64,000 nt of DNA from Watersipora subatra (taxonomy: Eukaryota; Bryozoa; Gymnolaemata; Cheilostomatida; Watersiporidae), in assembly GCF_963576615.1 (NCBI RefSeq), contig NC_088717.1:29119213-29183212 (forward strand), in the 5' to 3' direction. The position numbers and the translations under genes were made by a program. The notes under the pieces were generated by a model. The model did not search any database. It was given only the letters and a program-made list of their open reading frames with translations, and was not told the origin of the DNA. Below, in pieces: positions 10,901-22,195 of this stretch (its first letter is position 1; the number at the start of each line of letters is the position of its first letter).

Positions 10901-13900
10901 TTTGTTTAGCTTTTAATGTTTCTATGCCATGTTTATATCATAAAACGAAAAAGTATGGCTTGTATAATGATTTAACTGCTGAGAAAACAAATCCACCCTT
11001 GTGCAAAGAACAATAAAATAGCTAACAGTAACTTGAACGCAACATAAAATTATTACGTTGCTGTTAAGGTTGCTTTCAAGAAAATTTGCAACTTCATGTT
11101 TCATTAGGTTCGTTTTTTCAAAAGGCCAAACTTAAATTTTAGCTGCAGCAAATGTGCTACATTTCTACGAGTGGCCACACAACTAGCCACACAACTAGCC
11201 ACACAACTAGCATATGTAGCTGAATTTCCGGACTTGCGCCACTTCTTGAAATGATTTGTGCTCAAGTTAGCCTTAGGCATCAGTTAGCCTTAGGCATCAG
11301 TTAGATTTAGGCATCAGTTCTGAAACTGCCTTTTGTCTCTCATCTCCTTTTGGACATTCTTAAGCAAAGGCTGCATGTTTATTTGGAAGGTGTCTTACGA
11401 CATTTGACCTTCTGTTGTTTGCAGATTTATCCTTACATATTAAGCAAATTGGTTAACCAGTCTCATCAGCAGTAAAAACAAACTGGTGAATCAGTCTCAT
11501 CAGCAGTGAAAACAAACTGGTGAACCAGTCTCATCAGCAGTAAAAACAAACTGGTGAACCAGTCTCATCAGCAGTGAAAACAAACTGGTGAACCAGTCTC
11601 ATCAGCAGTGAAAACAAACTGGTGAACCTGTCTCATCAGCAGTGAAAACAAACTGGTGAGCCTGTCTCATCAGCAGTAAAAACAAACTGGTTAACCAGTC
11701 TCATCAGCAGTGAAAACAAACTGGTGAACCTGTCTCATCAGCAGTGAAAACAAACTGGTGAACCAGTCTCATCAGCAGTGAAAACAAACTGGCGAACCTG
11801 TCTCATCAGCAGTGAAAACAAACTGGTGAACCTGTCTCATCAGCAGTGAAAACAAACTGGTGAACCTGTCTCATCAGCAGTAAAAACAAACTGGTTAACC
11901 AGTCTCATCAGCAGTGAAAACAAACTGGTGAACCTGTCTCATCAGCAGTGAAAACAAACTGGTGAACCAGTCTCATCAGCAGTGAAAACAAACTGGTGAA
12001 CCAGTCTCATCAGCAGTAAAAACAAACTGGTGAACCAGTCTCATCAGCAGTGAAAACAAACTGGTGAACCTGTCTCATCAGCAGTGAAAACAAACTGGTG
12101 AACCTGTCTCATCAGCAGTGAAAACAAACTGGTGAACCTGTCTCATCAGCAGTGAAAACAAACTGGTGAACCTGTCTCATCAGCAGTAAAAACAAACTGG
12201 TTAACCAGTCTCATCAGCAGTGAAAACAAACTGGTGAACCAGTCTCATCAGCAGTGAAAACAAACTGGTGAACCAGTCTCATCAGCAGTGAAAACAAAGT
12301 GGTTAACCAGTCTCATCAGCAGTGGAAACAAACTGGTGAACCAGTCTCATCAGCAGTGAAAACAAACTTGGTGAACCAGTCTCATCAGCAGTGAAAACAA
12401 ACTGGTGAACCAGTCTCATCAGCAGTGAAAACAAACTGGTGAACCAGTCTCATCAGCAGTGAAAACAAACTGGTGAACCAGTCTCATCAGCAGTAAAAAC
12501 AAACTGGTGAACCAGTCTCATCAGCAGTGAAAACAAACTGGTGAACCAGTCTCATCAGCAGTGAAAACAAACTGGTGAACCAGTCTCATCAGGAGTGAAA
12601 ACAAATTGGTTAACCAGTTTCATCAGCAGTGAAAATAAACTGGTGAACCAGTTTCATCAGCAGTGAAAACAAACTGGTGAACCAGTCTCATCAGTAGTGA
12701 AAACAAACTGGTGAACCAGTCTCATCAGCAGTGAAAACAAACTGGTGAACCAGTCTCATCAGTAGTGAAAACAAACTGGTGAACCAGTCTCATCATCAGT
12801 GAAAACAAATTGGTTAACCAGTTTCATCAGCAGTGAAAATAAACTGGTGAACCAGTTTCATCAGCAGTGAAAACAAACTGGTGAACCAGTCTCATCAGTA
12901 GTGAAAACAAACTGGTGAACCAGTCTCATCAGCAGTGAAAACAAACTGGTGAACCAGTCTCATCAGCAGTGAAAACAAACTGGTGAACCAGTCTCATCAG
13001 CAGTGAAAACAAACTGGTGAACCAGTCTCATCAGCAGTAAAAACAAACTGGTGAACCAGTCTCATCAGCAGTGAAAAAAAACTGGTGAACCAGTCTCATC
13101 AACAGTGAAAACAAACTGGTGAACCTGTCTCATCAGCAGTAAAAACAAACTGGTGAACCAGTCTCATCAGCAGTGAAAACAAACTGGTGAACCAGTCTCA
13201 TCAGCAGTGAAAACAAACTGGTGAACCTGTCTCATCAGCTGTGAAAACAAACTGGTGAACCGGTCTCATCAGCAGTGAAAACAAACTGGTTAACCAGTCT
13301 CATCAGCAGTGAAAACAAACTGGTGAACCTGACTCATCAGCAGTGAAAGCAGACGAATCAGCTTGGGATTAAATGTTCTATTTTGTTTTGTCACTTTTCT
13401 TATCTTTGTATGGGCCATAGTTTGCCTACCCGGGGTAAAAAAACTTGAGTGTCATGCCGGCTGGGGTCATTTTGGCGGTTTTGTTGGCGCATTAATAATG
13501 ACGACATGCGACAATGTTTGATTTATCACCATAATTGCAATTTTTTATATTATATTACAAAATCTAGTAATAAAACTTTTATATTTCTATGAATTACTTG
13601 ACACTTGTTAAAAAAGGGAAAAAAATCTAAAGTCAGAGAGAACTGCAGTGAGGGGATAAAAAGCCACATGCGGCTCTGGAGCCGCGAGTTGCCGACTCCT
13701 GCTCTAGGTGTACTTAAACAAAATGCAAACTCGCAAAATCACAGACACATTATACACTAGGTGCAGTGATGTTGAGACAAGCGGGTGGCTAATATCTCTG
13801 TGCAGCTTTTTATGAATTAAAAAAAATCTGCTGATGGCATTGCTCACTAGAAACTATACTATGTTTTAGTATCGTGGACATCTGTTCAACCCGGCACCAG

Positions 13901-16005
13901 GTGGGACATCAGGTGCCAAGCATAGTCCTTCTCAGAAGTCAGATGGGATTAGGAGATTTCAACCGGCAGCAGATGTCTCAAGTGTAGACTATGTGACAGA
14001 TGTTACCGGCCACTGGACTCGCACACCAAGCAACGCGGCCAATGAAGCAGAAGGTATAGAATTATTTCACCTTGTCTAGACAGCGACTTATCTGTAGCAA
14101 AACATGTTGTATAACTTTAGCAGAGTGGAGATTTATAGCGAGCCCTTTGTCTGACAAACTAGACTTTCCAACAAAACCTTTCAGTGATATTGAGCAAAGG
14201 AGTAATAAAGGGTGTAGGCGACTCAGTAAGAGACAAGAGTACAATTAGATATGTTATATAAAGATATTAGATGTTTACTGCTTAAGTTACTCTAGGTAAT
14301 ATTAGTAGAGTTCAGGAGTTTGGTACGAAGAGAAAAAGAGTAACTCGTCTAGTAGAGGGGGAAAACGGGTTACATAGCACTTAGGCGAGGTGAGGTCACA
14401 TGCTATCAAAGAGAAAGTGCATGATAACATATGAGTTGTGCAAAGGATTATATATGATACCATATGAGTTGTGCAAGTGATTATATATGATAGCATATAA
14501 GTTGCAGAAGGATCAGATATGATACCATATGAGTTGTAGAAGGGATTATATATGATAGCATATAAGTTGTAGAAGGAATTATACAGTATATGATAACATA
14601 TGAGTTGTAAAAGGATTATATGTATATGATAACATCTGCGTTGTGTAAAGGACTGTGTACGATAGCATATGAGTTGTAAAAGAATTATATATGATAGCGT
14701 GTGAGTTGCAAAAAGAAATACTTAAGATAGCGTATATCTGTAGGTGTACAACTACCATACAAGGCACCAAGCGCAATCTCTAACGACAAGACTTTGGCTT
14801 GGGAAGAATCGGATCGTAAATTGGTGAGCAACTGTAGCATCAGTTCTTGGCAACTCCAGAAATAATGGCTGCATATTTTCAAGCTTTTTTTAGTCATGAT
14901 AAACAATTGTATAGACATTTTTTGCTAACCACGAAATAGAAATGCCATGTAACGACATCAAACATAATGTAGTTGCTCCTAGCCTAAAAAGTTGGCTTGA
15001 CAGTTTTCTTGAGCATTGTGAGAACAGGCCCCTGTACGTTTCCTGTCAGTCTCACGTAGGTTATTTAAAGAATACTTAAGCTATAACATTACTTATTATA
15101 TAAATTAACTCTTCATCATCAATTATTAAAATGGAATGATATTTATAACACTCTAATGATCAGTACAGGTAATTCCTTGAATTGAGCTCGCTGTGAATAA
15201 AGTAACTAAGCTACCCAAAGAGTTATTTGCTCTTTCATTGTAGAAATGCGACTAATTTTATGTACAATATGTAGGAATGTACAGACAAGTAGTTCTATTT
15301 ACATATCATTCACTGACTTGCCACTTGGATTACTTAACAATAAGTCAATTGAATTTCTTTTGAAATACGTCGTCGCCCGACAAATATTAAAGGCGTATAG
15401 TTAAGATTATCGGTCAATTTGCAAGCCATAGTCCGACAATTTCACCACGAGCTTGACAACACAAATAACTGTGAAAAAACTTTTGCTGACTTAGAGAGCT
15501 TAGAACTTGATAAAAAAGATTAAGATAATGGTGTCGCCACATTTTTGATGGTTGCTCTTTGATAGTTGCAAAGTTAAGGCTGTTATCCTTGGTAACACGC
15601 TTTTACACTTTCATGTCTCTCTCTCTAAAATTACCCAACATTACTGTGCCATTCTACTCATATACTTCCAGAAAATTTAAGTAGAAACGAAGAGCGTAGC
15701 TACATATCGTGGTAGTAGCAGTACATATCGTGGTACTAGCGGTACATATCGTGGTAGTAGCCGTACATATCGTGGTAGTAGCCATAAATATCATGGTCGC
15801 AGCCGAAGATTTGCAGAAACGTCATTACTAAACTAGAGCATTACTCTTTTAGGCACCAAATCAACCGGAAGAGAGCAAGTCTAGAGTCTCCGCTCAGTTG
15901 GATGCAAAACCACCCGTTGCAGCAACACCTGCGTCACCTAAGACTGACCTTGAACCAGCAAAGCCACAAGGAAGAAGAAAGTCAGCACCAAAAAAAAAAA
16001 AATAA
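7872..16005 (+). CDS. EGF-like single-pass membrane protein, 5' end unresolved
   Basis: Exons are 7872-7924 (tentative), 8130-8300, 9875-10023, 13870-14053, 14744-14823 and 15853-16005, all GT-AG with matching phases. In order the product has: an EGF-type module (CLQTCLNGRC then CNCFEGYIGTDC), a second small Cys-rich segment (LCGTDGKLC...CFDNLQCC), a hydrophobic helix of about 24 residues (VIGIVCIVLIAAAVGVALVV) and a Ser/Pro/Lys-rich tail of about 140 residues ending RRKSAPKKKK. Type I topology, EGF outside, is inferred. I do not recognise the orthologue; the tail has no catalytic motif. No signal peptide exon was found between 5054 and 7871, so upstream exons are missing. Its introns contain the densest minisatellites of the left half. 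It converges on CCDC22 across the 44-bp array. Confidence 0.8.
7925..8075. repeat. 15-bp minisatellite carrying repeated GTAATC donors
   Basis: Ten copies of GTAATCACATGACCT. The first GTAATC is the candidate 5' splice site of the preceding exon. The period is a multiple of three and the exon frame stays open through the whole array (repeat CNHMT). Confidence 0.92.
8130..8300 (+). CDS. EGF-module gene, exon with the EGF-like domain
   Basis: Acceptor GTCTTGTAG, donor AAT|GTAAGT. It encodes AERVRGTC, the EGF-like core with the C-x-C-x2-G-Y-x-G-x2-C ending, and a further Cys-rich stretch. Ends phase 1. Confidence 0.85.
8301..9874 (+). other. Intron of the EGF-module gene, no gene seen
   Basis: About 1.6 kb. 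Two stretches (about 8755-8890 and 9370-9545) are rich in CAGTGC/GCACTG words and may be old transposon remnants, but no clean ends were found. Nothing else is supportable. Confidence 0.5.
9875..10023 (+). CDS. EGF-module gene, transmembrane exon
   Basis: Acceptor TGCTACAG, donor AAG|GTAGAA, 149 nt. It encodes CTNTQCFPPLSPAIANEDAK and then the hydrophobic helix. Phase 0 at the end. Confidence 0.85.
10072..10756. repeat. 39-bp minisatellite, left part (interrupted)
   Basis: About 17 copies of a unit containing TTATTAGCTATACTGTCTAG and GTGTACTCATATATTACAG. A short remnant (CTCTAGGTGTACTT) resumes at 13702, after an inserted hAT-like element. Confidence 0.95.
11172..11319. repeat. Two small tandem repeats in the hAT-like element
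   Basis: CCACACAACTAG (12 bp, 3 copies, about 11172-11210) and TTAGCCTTAGGCATCAG (17 bp, 3 copies, about 11265-11319). Confidence 0.85.
11447..13352. repeat. 34-bp minisatellite, about 56 copies
   Basis: The unit contains CTGGTGAACCAGTCTCATCA and GCAGTGAAAACAAA. Variants CCAG/CCTG and TGAA/TTAA recur in blocks, showing segmental duplication inside the array. It lies wholly within the hAT-like element. Confidence 0.96.
13870..14053 (+). CDS. EGF-module gene, cytoplasmic exon 1
   Basis: Acceptor TATGTTTTAG, donor GAAG|GTATAG. It encodes YRGHLFNPAPGG... and VDYVTDVTGHWTRTPSN. Ends phase 1. Confidence 0.82.
14410..14743. repeat. Degenerate ~31-bp repeat leading into a 3' splice site
   Basis: About ten diverged copies of GATAGCATATGAGTTGTAGA plus AGGATTATATAT. 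The last copy (GATAGCGTATATCTGTAG) is the acceptor of the exon at 14744. Confidence 0.8.
14744..14823 (+). CDS. EGF-module gene, cytoplasmic exon 2
   Basis: An 80-nt exon that completes a split Gly codon and encodes VQLPYKAPSAISNDKTLAWE then ESDRKL, before GTGAGC. Confidence 0.78.
14824..15852 (+). other. Intron with a short 21-bp repeat
   Basis: Mostly unremarkable AT-rich DNA. Five copies of a 21-bp unit containing TACATATCGTGGTAGTAGC occupy 15701-15805. Confidence 0.75.
15853..16005 (+). CDS. EGF-module gene, last exon with poly-lysine end
   Basis: Acceptor CTCTTTTAG. It encodes APNQPEESKSRVSAQLDAKP... and ends RRKSAPKKKK then TAA. The four terminal Lys codons are a run of 12 A, so small indels would change the C terminus. 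Confidence 0.8.
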   Translation, partial: APNQPEESKSRVSAQLDAKPPVAATPASPKTDLEPAKPQGRRKSAPKKKK

Positions 16006-16206
16006 CTTGCTTTGCACAATACCATAAATTTGCATTATATTTACTGTATATAGTCACCTAGAAGCACATACACAGTACAAATGAGACTGTTGAGACTGAT
16101 ACAGTACTTCATTCAACTCTGAATAAGCGACAATTGTCTGCCTTCCGTCGCCATGTAAATAGGAAAACAATACAACATATAATTAAGCAAGTTTACCTTG
16201 AGTCTT

Positions 16207-19200
16207 TGCATTATAATTGTATTGCTATAGAGTTAATCACCAACACTGACAATATTATATTTGTATTGCTATAGAGTTAATCACTAACACTGACAATATT
16301 ATATTTGTATTGCTTTAGAGTTAATCACCAACACTGACAATATTATATTTGTATTGCTATAGAGTTAATCACCAACACTGACAATACCATATTTGTAATG
16401 CTATAGAGTTAATCACCAACACTGACAATATTATATTTGTATTGCTATAGAGTTAATCACTAACACTGACAATATTATATTTGTATTGCTATAGAGTTAA
16501 TCACCAACACTGACAATATTATATTTGTTTTTCTTTAGAGTTAATCACTAACACTGACAATATTATATTTGTATTGCTTTAGAGTTAATCACCAACACTG
16601 ACAATATTATATTTGTATTGCTATAGAGTTAATCACCAACACTGACAATATTATATTTGTATTGCTATAGAGTTAATCACCAACACTGACAATATTATAT
16701 TTGTTTTTCTTTAGAGTTAATCACTAACACTGACAATATTATATTTGTATTGCTATAGAGTTAATCACCAACACTGACAATACTATATGTTTTTGATAAA
16801 GAGTTAATCACCAACACTGACAATATTATATTTGTTTTTCTTTAGAGTTAATCACTAACACTGACAATATTATATTTGTATTGCTATAGAGTTAATCACC
16901 AACACTGACAATACTATGTTTTTGATAAAGAGTTAATCGCTAACACTGACAATATTAAATTTGTATGGCTATAGAGTTAATCACCAACACTGACAATATT
17001 ATATTTGTTTTGCTATAGAGTTAATCACCAACACTGACAATATTATATTTGTATTGCTACAGAGTTAATCACCAACACTGACAATATTATATTTGTATTG
17101 CTATAGAGTTAATCACTAACACTGACAATATTATATTTGTATTGCTATAGAGTTAGTCACCAACACTGACAATATTAAATTTGTATTGCTATAGAGTTAA
17201 TCACCAACACTGACAATATTATATTTGTATTGCTATAGAGTTAATCACCAACACTGACAATATTATATTTGTTTTGCTATAGAGTTAATCACCAACACTG
17301 ACAATATTATATTTGTTTTTCTTTAGAGTTAATCACTAACACTGACAATATTATATTTGTATTGCTATAGAGTTAATCACCAACACTGACAATACTATAT
17401 GTTTTTGATAAAGAGTTAATCACCAACACTGACAATACTATGTTTTTGATAAAGAGTTAATCGCTAACACTGACAATATTAAATTTGTATTGCTATAGAG
17501 TTAATCACCAACACTGACAATATTATATTTGTATTGCTATAGAGTTAATCACCAACACTGACAATATTATATTTGTATTGCTATAGAGTTAATCACCAAC
17601 ACTGACAATATTATATTTGTATTGCTATAGAGTTAATCACCAACACTGACAATATTATATTTGTTTTGCTATAGAGTTAATCACCAACACTGACAATATT
17701 ATATTTGTATTGCTACAGAGTTAATCACCAACACTGACAATATTATATTTGTATTGCTATAGAGTTAATCACCAACACTGACAATATTATATTTGTATTG
17801 CTATAGAGTTAATCACTAACACTGACAATATTATATTTGTATTGCTATAGAATTAATCACTAACACTGACAATATTATATTTGTATTGCCATAGAGTTAA
17901 TCGCCAACACTGACAATACTATATGTTTTTGATAAAGAGTTAATCGCTAACACTGACAATATTAAATTTGTATTGCTATAGAGTTAATCACCAACACTGA
18001 CAATAATATACTTGTAATGCTATAGAGTTAATCACTAACACTGACAATATTATATTTGTATTGCTATAGAGTTAGTCACCAACACTGACAATATTAAATT
18101 TGTATTGCTATAGAGTTAATCACCAACACTGACAATATTATATTTGTATTGCTATAGAGTTAATCACCAACACTGACAATATTATATTTGTTTTGCTATA
18201 GAGTTAATCACCAACACTGACAATATTATATTTGTATTGCTATAGAGTTAATCACCAACACTGACAATATTATATTTGTTTTTCTTTAGAGTTAATCACT
18301 AACACTGACAATATTATATTTGTATTGCTATAGAGTTAATCACCAACACTGACAATATTATATTTGTATTGCTATAGAGTTAATCACCAACACTGACAAT
18401 ATTATATTTGTTTTTCTTTAGAGTTAATCACCAACACTGACAATATTATATTTGTATTGCTATAGAGTTAATCACCAACACTGACAATATTATATTTGTT
18501 TTTCTTTAGAGTTAATCACTAACACTGACAATATTATATTTGTATTGCTATAGAGTTAATCACCAACACTGACAATACTATATGTTTTTGATAAAGAGTT
18601 AATCGCTAACACTGACAATATTAAATTTGTATTGCTATAGAGTTAATCACCAACACTGACAATAATATACTTGTAATGCTATAGAGTTAATCACTAACAC
18701 TGACAATATTATATTTGTATTGCTATAGAGTTAGTCACCAACACTGACAATATTAAATTTGTATTGCTATAGAGTTAATCACCAACACTGACAATATTAT
18801 ATTTGTATTGCTATAGAGTTAATCACCAACACTGACAATATTATATTTGTATTGCTATAGAGTTAATCACCAACACTGACAATATTATATTTGTATTGCT
18901 ATAGAGTTAATCACCAACACTGACAATATTATATTTGTTTTTCTTTAGAGTTAATCACCAACACTGACAATATTATATTTGTATTGCTATAGAGTTAATC
19001 ACCAACACTGACAATATTATATTTGTTTTTCTTTAGAGTTAATCACTAACACTGACAATATTATATTTGTATTGCTATAGAGTTAATCACCAACACTGAC
19101 AATATTAAATTTGTATTGCTATAGAGTTAATCACCAACACTGACAATATTATATTTGTTTTGCTATAGAGTTAATCACCAACACTGACAATATTATATTT

Positions 19201-21690
19201 GTATTGCTACAGAGTTAATCACCAACACTGACAATATTATATTTGTATTGCTATAGAGTTAATCACTAACACTGACAATATTATATTTGTATTGCTATAG
19301 AGTTAGTCACCAACACTGACAATATTAAATTTGTATTGCTATAGAGTTAATCACCAACACTGACAATATTATATTTGTATTGCTATAGAGTTAATCACCA
19401 ACACTGACAATATTATATTTATTTTGCTATAGAGTTAATCACCAACACTGACAATATTATATTTGTATTGCTATAGAGTTAATCACCAACACTGACAAGA
19501 TTATATTTGTATTGCTTTAGAGTTAATCACTAACACTGACAATATTATATTTGTATTGCTATAGAGTTAATCACCAACACTGACAATATTATATTTGTAT
19601 TGCTATAGAGTTAATCACCAACACTGACAATATTATATTTGTATTGCTACAGAGTTAATCACCAACACTGACAATATTATATTTGTATTGCTATAGAGTT
19701 AATCACTAACACTGACAATATTATATTTGTATTGCTACAGAGTTAATCACCAACACTGACAATACCATATTTGTAATGCTATAGAGTTAATCACCAACAC
19801 TGACAATATTATATTTGTATTGCTATAGAGTTAATCACTAACACTGACAATATTATATTTGTATTGCTACAGAGTTAATCACCAACACTGACAATATTAT
19901 ATTTGTATTGCTATAGAGTTAATCACCAACACTGACAATATTATATTTGTATTGCTACAGAGTTAATCACCAACACTGACAATATTATATTTGTATTGCT
20001 ATAGAGTTAATCACCAACACTGACAATATTATATTTATATTGCTATAGAGTTAATCACCAACACTGACAAGATTATATTTGTATTGCTACAGAGTTAATC
20101 ACCAACACTGACAATATTATATTTGTATTGCTATAGAGTTAATCACCAACACTGACAATATTATATTTGTATTGCTACAGAGTTAATCACCAACACTGAC
20201 AATATTATATTTGTATTGCTATAGAGTTAATCACCAACACTGACAAGATTATATTTGTATTGCTTTAGAGTTAATCACTAACACTGACAATATTATATTT
20301 GTATTGCTATAGAGTTAATCACCAACACTGACAATATTATATTTGTATTGCTACAGAGTTAATCACCAACACTGACAATATTATATTTGTATTGCTATAG
20401 AGTTAATCACCAACACTGACAATATTATATTTGTATTGCTATAGAGTTAATCACCAACACTGACAAGATTATATTTGTATTGCTTTAGAGTTAATCACTA
20501 ACACTGACAATATTATATTTGTATTGCTATAGAGTTAATCACTAACACTGACAATATTATATTTGTATTGCTACAGAGTTAATCACCAACACTGACAATA
20601 TTATATTTGTATTGCTATAGAGTTAATCACCAACACTGACAATATTATATTTGTATTGCTATAGAGTTAATCACTAACACTGACAATATTATATTTGTAT
20701 TGCTACAGAGTTAATCACCAACACTGACAATATTATATTTGTATTGCTATAGAGTTAATCACTAACACTGACAATATTATATTTGTATTGCTATAGAGTT
20801 AATCACCAACACTGACAATATTATATTTGTTTTGCTATAGAGTTAATCACCAACACTGACAATATTATATTTGTTTTGCTATAGAGTTAATCACCAACAC
20901 TGACAATATTATATTTGTATTGCTACAGAGTTAATCACCAACACTGACAATATTATATTTGTATTGCTATAGAGTTAATCACTAACACTGACAATATTAT
21001 ATTTGTATTGCTATAGAGTTAGTCACCAACACTGACAATATTAAATTTGTATTGCTATAGAGTTAATCACCAACACTGACAATATTATATTTGTATTGCT
21101 ATAGAGTTAATCACCAACACTGACAATATTATATTTATTTTGCTATAGAGTTAATCACCAACACTGACAATATTATATTTGTATTGCTATAGAGTTAATC
21201 ACCAACACTGACAATATTATATTTGTATTGCTATAGAGTTAATCACCAACACTGACAATATTATATTTGTATTGCTATAGAGTTAATCACCAACACTGAC
21301 AATATTATATTTGTATTGCTATAGAGTTAATCACTAACACTGACAATATTATATTTGTATTGCTATAGAATTAATCACCAACACTGACAATATTATATTT
21401 GTATTGCTATAGAGTTAATCACCAACACTGACAATATTATATTTGTATTGCTATAGAGTTAATCACCAACACTGACAAGATTATATTTGTATTGCCATAG
21501 AGTTAATCGCCAACACTGACAATACTATATGTTTTTGATAAAGAGTTAATCGCTAACACTGACAATATTAAATTTGTATTGCTATAGAGTTAATCACCAA
21601 CACTGACAATAATATATTTGTATTGCTATAGAGTTAATCACCAACACTGACAATTTTATCTTTGTATTGCCATAGAGTTAATCACCAACA
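16207..21690. repeat. 44-bp satellite-like array, ~5.5 kb
   Basis: About 125 copies of a 44-bp unit containing AGAGTTAATCACCAACACTG and ACAATATTATATTTG. Variant units (GTTTTTGATAA; TTAATCGCTAAC; AATAATATACTTGTAATG) recur in the same order, for example near 17930 and 18590, about 15 units apart, so blocks have been duplicated. It fills the convergent gap between the EGF-module gene and CCDC22. Confidence 0.97.
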
Positions 21691-21895
21691 CTGACAGATT
21701 ATTCAGTACTTGCACTGTAATAAGACATAAAGTAAGTCTAGCACCAGATTGCATTAAAATAAGATTACATGTTAAGCTTTCAATGAATCCATCAAGTTGC
21801 CCAGGCTATTGTAAAACTACATTACGCATTCTTTTGGCACAAAATTTGCGACCTGGTGCAATTAAAATATGACCATGAAATAATACTACAACTTA

Positions 21896-22057
21896 TAGAT
21901 CTACCATCGTAACTATAGAGCTACCATCGTAACTATAGAGCTACCATCGTAACTATAGAGCTACCATCGTAACTATAGAGCTATCATCGTAACTATAGAG
22001 CTACCATCGTAACTATAGAGCTACCATCGTAACTATAGAGCTAACATCGTAACTATA
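21896..22057. repeat. 20-bp minisatellite just past the CCDC22 stop
   Basis: Eight copies of AGCTACCATCGTAACTATAG, ending 28 bp downstream (in CCDC22 orientation) of the stop. It would lie in the CCDC22 3'UTR. The word CTATAGAG also occurs in the 44-bp unit. Confidence 0.95.
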
Positions 22058-22084
22058 GTGCCACAAACTCTATAGGACTGCCTT

Positions 22085-22195
22085 CTACTCTCTCAATTTG
22101 GACATAAGCAGCTGATTCTCTCTCTTCATCTGTTTGTAGTCATCTATAATCTTATCCAGTGTACTTGAGACCTCATTGCGAGACTCTTGGGCAAT
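22085..22195 (-). CDS. CCDC22: CCDC22 exon 13, C terminus (aa 585-620 and stop)
   Basis: Acceptor AATTTGTAG. It encodes LDKIIDDYKQMKRENQLLMS then KLRE and TAG at 22085-22087, like the human end YRALRQENAGLLGRVREA. Confidence 0.92.
   Translation of the reverse strand: MAQESRNEVSSTLDKIIDDYKQMKRENQLLMSKLRE

Larger units (their letters stand above)
10757..13701. mobile_element. hAT-like non-autonomous element inserted in the 39-bp array
   Basis: The left end reads GGGTCTGCAACCTTTT. The right end reads AGTTGCCGACTCCTG preceded by GCCACATGCGGCTCTGGAGC, an end type I associate with hAT elements. Flanking octamers GTCTGGGT (10749-10756) and CTCTAGGT (13702-13709) look like a slightly mutated 8-bp target duplication of the array word GTCTAGGT. 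No transposase is seen. Most of its length is a 34-bp minisatellite. Confidence 0.65.

Noticed and set aside
11447-21690. CRISPR-like appearance of regularly spaced repeats
   Set aside because: Units are contiguous without unique spacers, no cas genes exist, and the context is an animal genome.
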